Assembly: GCA_002376715.1 (NCBI GenBank)
Contig: DFOK01000037.1
Location: 1 to 17,657 of the forward strand
Source: Bacteroidales bacterium UBA3543
GTDB taxonomy: Bacteria > Bacteroidota > Bacteroidia > Bacteroidales > UBA932
Direction of reading: 5' to 3'
DNA: 17,657 nucleotides
Shown: piece after piece, positions 14,283-17,657 of the stretch
Layout: every line of letters begins with the position of its first letter
Numbering within the stretch: position 1 is the first letter of the stretch
Translations under genes and position numbers: made by a program
The notes under the pieces: generated by a model
Seen by the model: only the letters and a program-made list of their open reading frames with translations
Databases searched by the model: none
What the model was told of the DNA's origin: nothing

Positions 14283-15215
14283 ATGGCAGACACCTGGAAA
14301 GTGATAGTAAGTAGCATGTCGGGCGGCGGCAAAGCGAGCAGCGAATGGCCAGAGATAGCAGAACGCCTCGAAGCCAGAGGCATCGCATACTCGGTTTCTT
14401 TTACCAAATACCGTTTTCATGCCCTGGAAATCGCGAAAGATGCCTTGAAAGAGGGTATAAGGCATATCATCGTTATTGGCGGTGACGGGGCATTGCATGA
14501 AGTACTCTCGGGCGTTATGTCACAAAGCCAAGTTCCCTCAAATCAGGTCACCTTGGCCATTATTCCCGTCGGTTCGGGTAATGACTGGGCTCGTCTGCAC
14601 GAGATACCCAAGGGGTATGATGATGTCACAGATGTCATCGCCAGAGGAAAGAGTGTGATGCAGGATGTGGCAAAGGTCGAGTCTGTTATGGATGGTGCCC
14701 CTTTTGTCTCTTATATGGTCAATATTGGGGGCTTGGGCTTTGATGCCCAGGTCTGCCACAATTTTGACCTTGAAAAAAAGGAGGGCAAGGCGACAAGCGA
14801 TGCCCTTTATCTCAAATGCCTTCTCAAGGGCTTTATGGGATACGATGCGCGCAAGTTCCGCATAGTGACTGACGGTAACCTTTTCTATGAGGGCGATGTC
14901 TTCTCTGTAGCAATGGGTATAGGAAAATATTCCGGTGGTGGTATGATGCAGACCCCCGATGCTATTTTTGATGATGGGCTGATTGATCTGACTGTTATAA
15001 AAGATATTCCTAAATCAAAGATTTTACGCAAGATTCCCACTCTATTCACGGGGAAAATCCATGAGGTAAAAGAGGTCATCCAGACCAGGGCACGAGTTCT
15101 TGAAATTTCGGCTGACCCGGAGTCATTTGTAGAGGTAGACGGCGAGGCAGTTGGCTTCAGCCCCATCCGTGTAGAAGTACTTCCTGCCGCAATCAGAGTC
15201 ATTACAAATCTGTAA
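14283..15215 (+). CDS. Diacylglycerol kinase-family lipid kinase (YegS/DgkB-like)
   Basis: 310 residues of the DAGK catalytic family. The nucleotide-binding motif GGDGALHEVLSG (66-77) is the family's GGDGTxxEVxNG with Ala in place of Thr, and VGSGNDWAR (96-104) corresponds to GTGNDFAR. The N-terminal SSMSGGGKA (10-18) replaces the usual NPxSGxGK. The C-terminal half carries the beta-sandwich, including MGIGKYSGGGMMQTPDAIFDDGLIDLTVI. Family members phosphorylate diacylglycerol or related lipids at the inner face of the membrane; the actual substrate (diacylglycerol, sphingoid base or other) cannot be read from the sequence. The protein is cytoplasmic, without a signal peptide. It lies 11 nt upstream of the YfhO gene, so the two are probably co-transcribed. 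Confidence 0.9.
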   Translation: MADTWKVIVSSMSGGGKASSEWPEIAERLEARGIAYSVSFTKYRFHALEIAKDALKEGIRHIIVIGGDGALHEVLSGVMSQSQVPSNQVTLAIIPVGSGNDWARLHEIPKGYDDVTDVIARGKSVMQDVAKVESVMDGAPFVSYMVNIGGLGFDAQVCHNFDLEKKEGKATSDALYLKCLLKGFMGYDARKFRIVTDGNLFYEGDVFSVAMGIGKYSGGGMMQTPDAIFDDGLIDLTVIKDIPKSKILRKIPTLFTGKIHEVKEVIQTRARVLEISADPESFVEVDGEAVGFSPIRVEVLPAAIRVITNL

Positions 15216-15226
15216 AGTTTATCAAC

Positions 15227-17657
15227 ATGAAGAATATTGTTGGAAAATTGAAAAAAATGCTGCCATATCTGGCTGCAGCTGCTGTTTTTATACTTCTAGC
15301 AGTGGTGTATTGTTACCCTGTTCTTTCAGGTAAGGTGCTCAAACAGGGCGATATCTATCAGTGGAAAGGAATGGCACAGGAAACAATTCAATATTATGAG
15401 CAGACGGGTAAGTGGTCTGCCTGGACCAATTCGATGTTCTCCGGAATGCCTACTTACCAAATAGCCGGTGGCGGCAGTTATGAAGTGACCTGGTATACAA
15501 AAATATGCTCAGCATTAAGTGTTTTTTTCGCTAAACTTACCCACCTATTTTTTAGCAATAATGTTCTGATGTTAATAATCGGATATTTTGTAGGATTCTA
15601 CATTCTGCTCTCCTCTTTTAAGGTTGACAAATGGCTTTCGATTGTAGGTTCCATTGCCATTACAATGTCGTCCTATTTTTTCATTATAATAGTAGCAGGA
15701 CACGAGTCAAAGGCGTTGACCCTCGGACTCCTGGCCCCTGTCATAGCTGGATTTTATCTGATTTTCTGCAAGAAATACCTATGGGGAGTATGCTTGACGA
15801 TGCTTTATACAGCATTCGGCCTCTATAAGCATCCACAGATGTCGTACTATATTTTTATGATGATAGGGGTGCTTGCCATTGCTGAAATTTGGCAGCATAT
15901 CAAAGAGAAACGCTTCAAAGATATGGCAATCGCCCTATCTCTATTCGTGTTTTCAGTACTAATCGGTGCAGGCACAGGCTACGGTAAATATAAGTGCAAT
16001 GTGGATTATGTGAAAGAGACTATGCGTGGAGGACACTCGGAGATTGTAAGAGAGGATGCAGTAGCTACCTCGGCCAACGAATCGGGGCTTAGTTTTGACT
16101 ATGCCACTCAATGGAGTTATGGCATAGGCGAAACCTTTACTCTTATGATACCCAACTTCAAGGGTGGCGCCTCTGCTTCAAATATAGGTACTGACTCACG
16201 CTTTGCTGAGGCTCTAAAATCCAGGGGAGTTGATCCCCAAGCGGTGTCATATTATTCAAGTATGGCTCCCACCTATTGGGGAGAGCAGCCTTTTACTGCA
16301 GGACCGGTCTATGTGGGGGCCATAGTATGTCTGCTGTTTGTGCTTGGACTCTGCATTGTCAAGGGCCCTTATAAGTGGGGATTGCTGATTGCTACTCTTT
16401 TTTCGGTACTTCTCTCATGGGGTCACAATTTTGAATGGTTTTCCAAACTCTTTTTCAATTATTTTCCTCTCTACAGCAAGTTTAGGGCGGTATCTTCGAT
16501 ACTCGTGGTAGCACAGATAGCTATGCCCTTGCTTGGATTTCTAGCATTAAGGGAAATCTTTGAGAGAAGGGTAGATGCAGGGAAACTCAAGAGGTCACTT
16601 CTGATCGCACTTGGTACTACCGGTGGCATTTCTCTCTTTTTTACCCTTTTTGGCGGACTTATATTTAGTTTCACCTCTTCCGGAGATGCCTACATGGCTG
16701 CCCAATTCCCCGCATGGTTTATGGAGGCACTCATCGACCAGAGGGCTGCGATGTTCCGTAGTGACTGCTTCAGGTCTTTCGCATTTATTTTGCTTGCAGC
16801 AATTCTAATTTTTCTTTTTGCTAAGCAAAAAATCAAGCCTGCCTTATTTACTCTCATTCTTGGAGTACTGATTGTTGCCGATATGTGGCCGGTCAACAGA
16901 AGATACTTCAATGAAGATCATTTTGTCACCAACAAGGAGAACGACTCTTATTTTCAAAAATATGCCTATGAAGAGGAGATACTAAAGGATGCTGATATCC
17001 ACTTCAGAGTCTTGAACCTCACCACCAATACTTTCAACGAGTCCCGTACTTCATATTATCTAAAGTCCATAGGTGGCTATCATGCAGCCAAACTACGCAG
17101 GTACCAAGATCTGATAGATGAGCACCTCACACAGATGAATATGAAGGTGATCAATATGCTCAATACGAAATATATCATTGTTGAGCAGGATGGGGCCCCG
17201 GTACCGATGCTAAACAAGGAGCATCTGGGTAATGCCTGGTTTGTGGATGAAATAATCCTGGCTGACACTCCTAATCAGGAGAGCGATGCGCTTAGAGTCA
17301 TTGATCCTGCTACTGCTGCAGTAACCGACAGTAAATTTGCCGACTTTGTCACTGAACCTACAACACTTACAGATCCTTCCGCTAGCATCGAACTAACCTC
17401 CTATGCCCCCGATGTGCTGACTTACACCAGCAATTGTGCATACGATAAAATTGCAGTATTCTCAGAAATCTATTACCCCTACGGTTGGAAGGCCTACATT
17501 GATGGCACTCCGGTGGACCACTTCCGTGTCAATTATCTCCTCAGAGCGCTCAATATCCCTGCAGGTAAACATGATATTCGTTTTGAATTCCGCCCAGATT
17601 CGGTGATGAAAGGCTATAAAGTCTCATTTGCTTTTATAGGTGTAATGTATTTAATAC
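15227..17657 (+). CDS. YfhO-family multi-spanning membrane protein (3' end cut by window)
   Basis: I translated this frame from the ATG at 15227 to the window end: 810 codons with no stop, so the gene continues outside. The protein starts with a short basic segment and a first hydrophobic helix (about 13-34), then the conserved loop DIYQWKGMAQETIQYYE. Many membrane segments follow up to about residue 570. A periplasm-like globular part comes next, with the motif IYYPYGWKAYIDGTPVDHFR near 748-767 and LRALNIPAGKHDIRFEF. This matches the YfhO family, integral membrane proteins with a GT-C-like layout; in Firmicutes YfhO is needed for glycosylation of lipoteichoic acid, while the Bacteroidetes role is not established. 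It starts 11 nt after the lipid kinase gene, which could link it to lipid-carried sugar transfer (inference). No SD is seen. Confidence 0.9.
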   Translation, partial: MKNIVGKLKKMLPYLAAAAVFILLAVVYCYPVLSGKVLKQGDIYQWKGMAQETIQYYEQTGKWSAWTNSMFSGMPTYQIAGGGSYEVTWYTKICSALSVFFAKLTHLFFSNNVLMLIIGYFVGFYILLSSFKVDKWLSIVGSIAITMSSYFFIIIVAGHESKALTLGLLAPVIAGFYLIFCKKYLWGVCLTMLYTAFGLYKHPQMSYYIFMMIGVLAIAEIWQHIKEKRFKDMAIALSLFVFSVLIGAGTGYGKYKCNVDYVKETMRGGHSEIVREDAVATSANESGLSFDYATQWSYGIGETFTLMIPNFKGGASASNIGTDSRFAEALKSRGVDPQAVSYYSSMAPTYWGEQPFTAGPVYVGAIVCLLFVLGLCIVKGPYKWGLLIATLFSVLLSWGHNFEWFSKLFFNYFPLYSKFRAVSSILVVAQIAMPLLGFLALREIFERRVDAGKLKRSLLIALGTTGGISLFFTLFGGLIFSFTSSGDAYMAAQFPAWFMEALIDQRAAMFRSDCFRSFAFILLAAILIFLFAKQKIKPALFTLILGVLIVADMWPVNRRYFNEDHFVTNKENDSYFQKYAYEEEILKDADIHFRVLNLTTNTFNESRTSYYLKSIGGYHAAKLRRYQDLIDEHLTQMNMKVINMLNTKYIIVEQDGAPVPMLNKEHLGNAWFVDEIILADTPNQESDALRVIDPATAAVTDSKFADFVTEPTTLTDPSASIELTSYAPDVLTYTSNCAYDKIAVFSEIYYPYGWKAYIDGTPVDHFRVNYLLRALNIPAGKHDIRFEFRPDSVMKGYKVSFAFIGVMYLI

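Overview
The window reads as a chromosomal segment of a Bacteroidetes bacterium, most likely order Bacteroidales; I cannot fix the family. The evidence is the parA-parB-DUF5683-mltD cluster, a short bS21, a YfhO-type membrane protein and a HhH/outer-membrane protein of Bacteroidetes type. Promoters fit the Bacteroidetes consensus TTTG-N19-23-TAnnTTTG. Shine-Dalgarno (SD) sequences are almost absent: only 2 of 16 genes have a clear one. Nearly everything is core housekeeping. I see no phage, IS element, CRISPR array or RNA gene.

Layout. (1) 1-200: intergenic, with short tandem and inverted repeats and an intrinsic terminator for rpsU. (2) 201-392 (-): rpsU, with a very strong SD. (3) 513-3761 (+): hutU, a XerC/D-type recombinase and hpf, tightly packed; hpf has the second strong SD. 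(4) 7441-3765 (-): hpt, adk, obg, a PAP2 phosphatase and a lipoate-protein ligase, with short gaps or overlaps. (5) 7512-9967 (+): purE, divergent from hpt over a 70-bp shared promoter region, then a secreted HhH/beta-barrel protein whose signal-peptide codons contain a textbook terminator hairpin. (6) 14180-9928 (-): parA, parB, DUF5683 and mltD; mltD converges on and overlaps the HhH gene by 40 bp. (7) 14283-17657 (+): a lipid/diacylglycerol kinase and a YfhO-family membrane protein that runs off the window, divergent from parA over a compact promoter region.

How the genes fit together. hpt, adk and purE join purine salvage, adenylate balancing and de novo purine synthesis at one divergent promoter. 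parA-parB (chromosome segregation) is linked to an envelope protein and a peptidoglycan-cleaving enzyme. rpsU and hpf are both ribosome-associated factors. Bacteroidetes ribosomes normally hide the anti-SD with the help of bS21, so the strong SDs on exactly these two genes suggest a shared translational control. The points most worth a second look are that SD pair, the terminator inside the HhH signal peptide, the convergent overlap with an apparently shortened HhH C-terminus, and the isolated hutU leading the recombinase-hpf genes.
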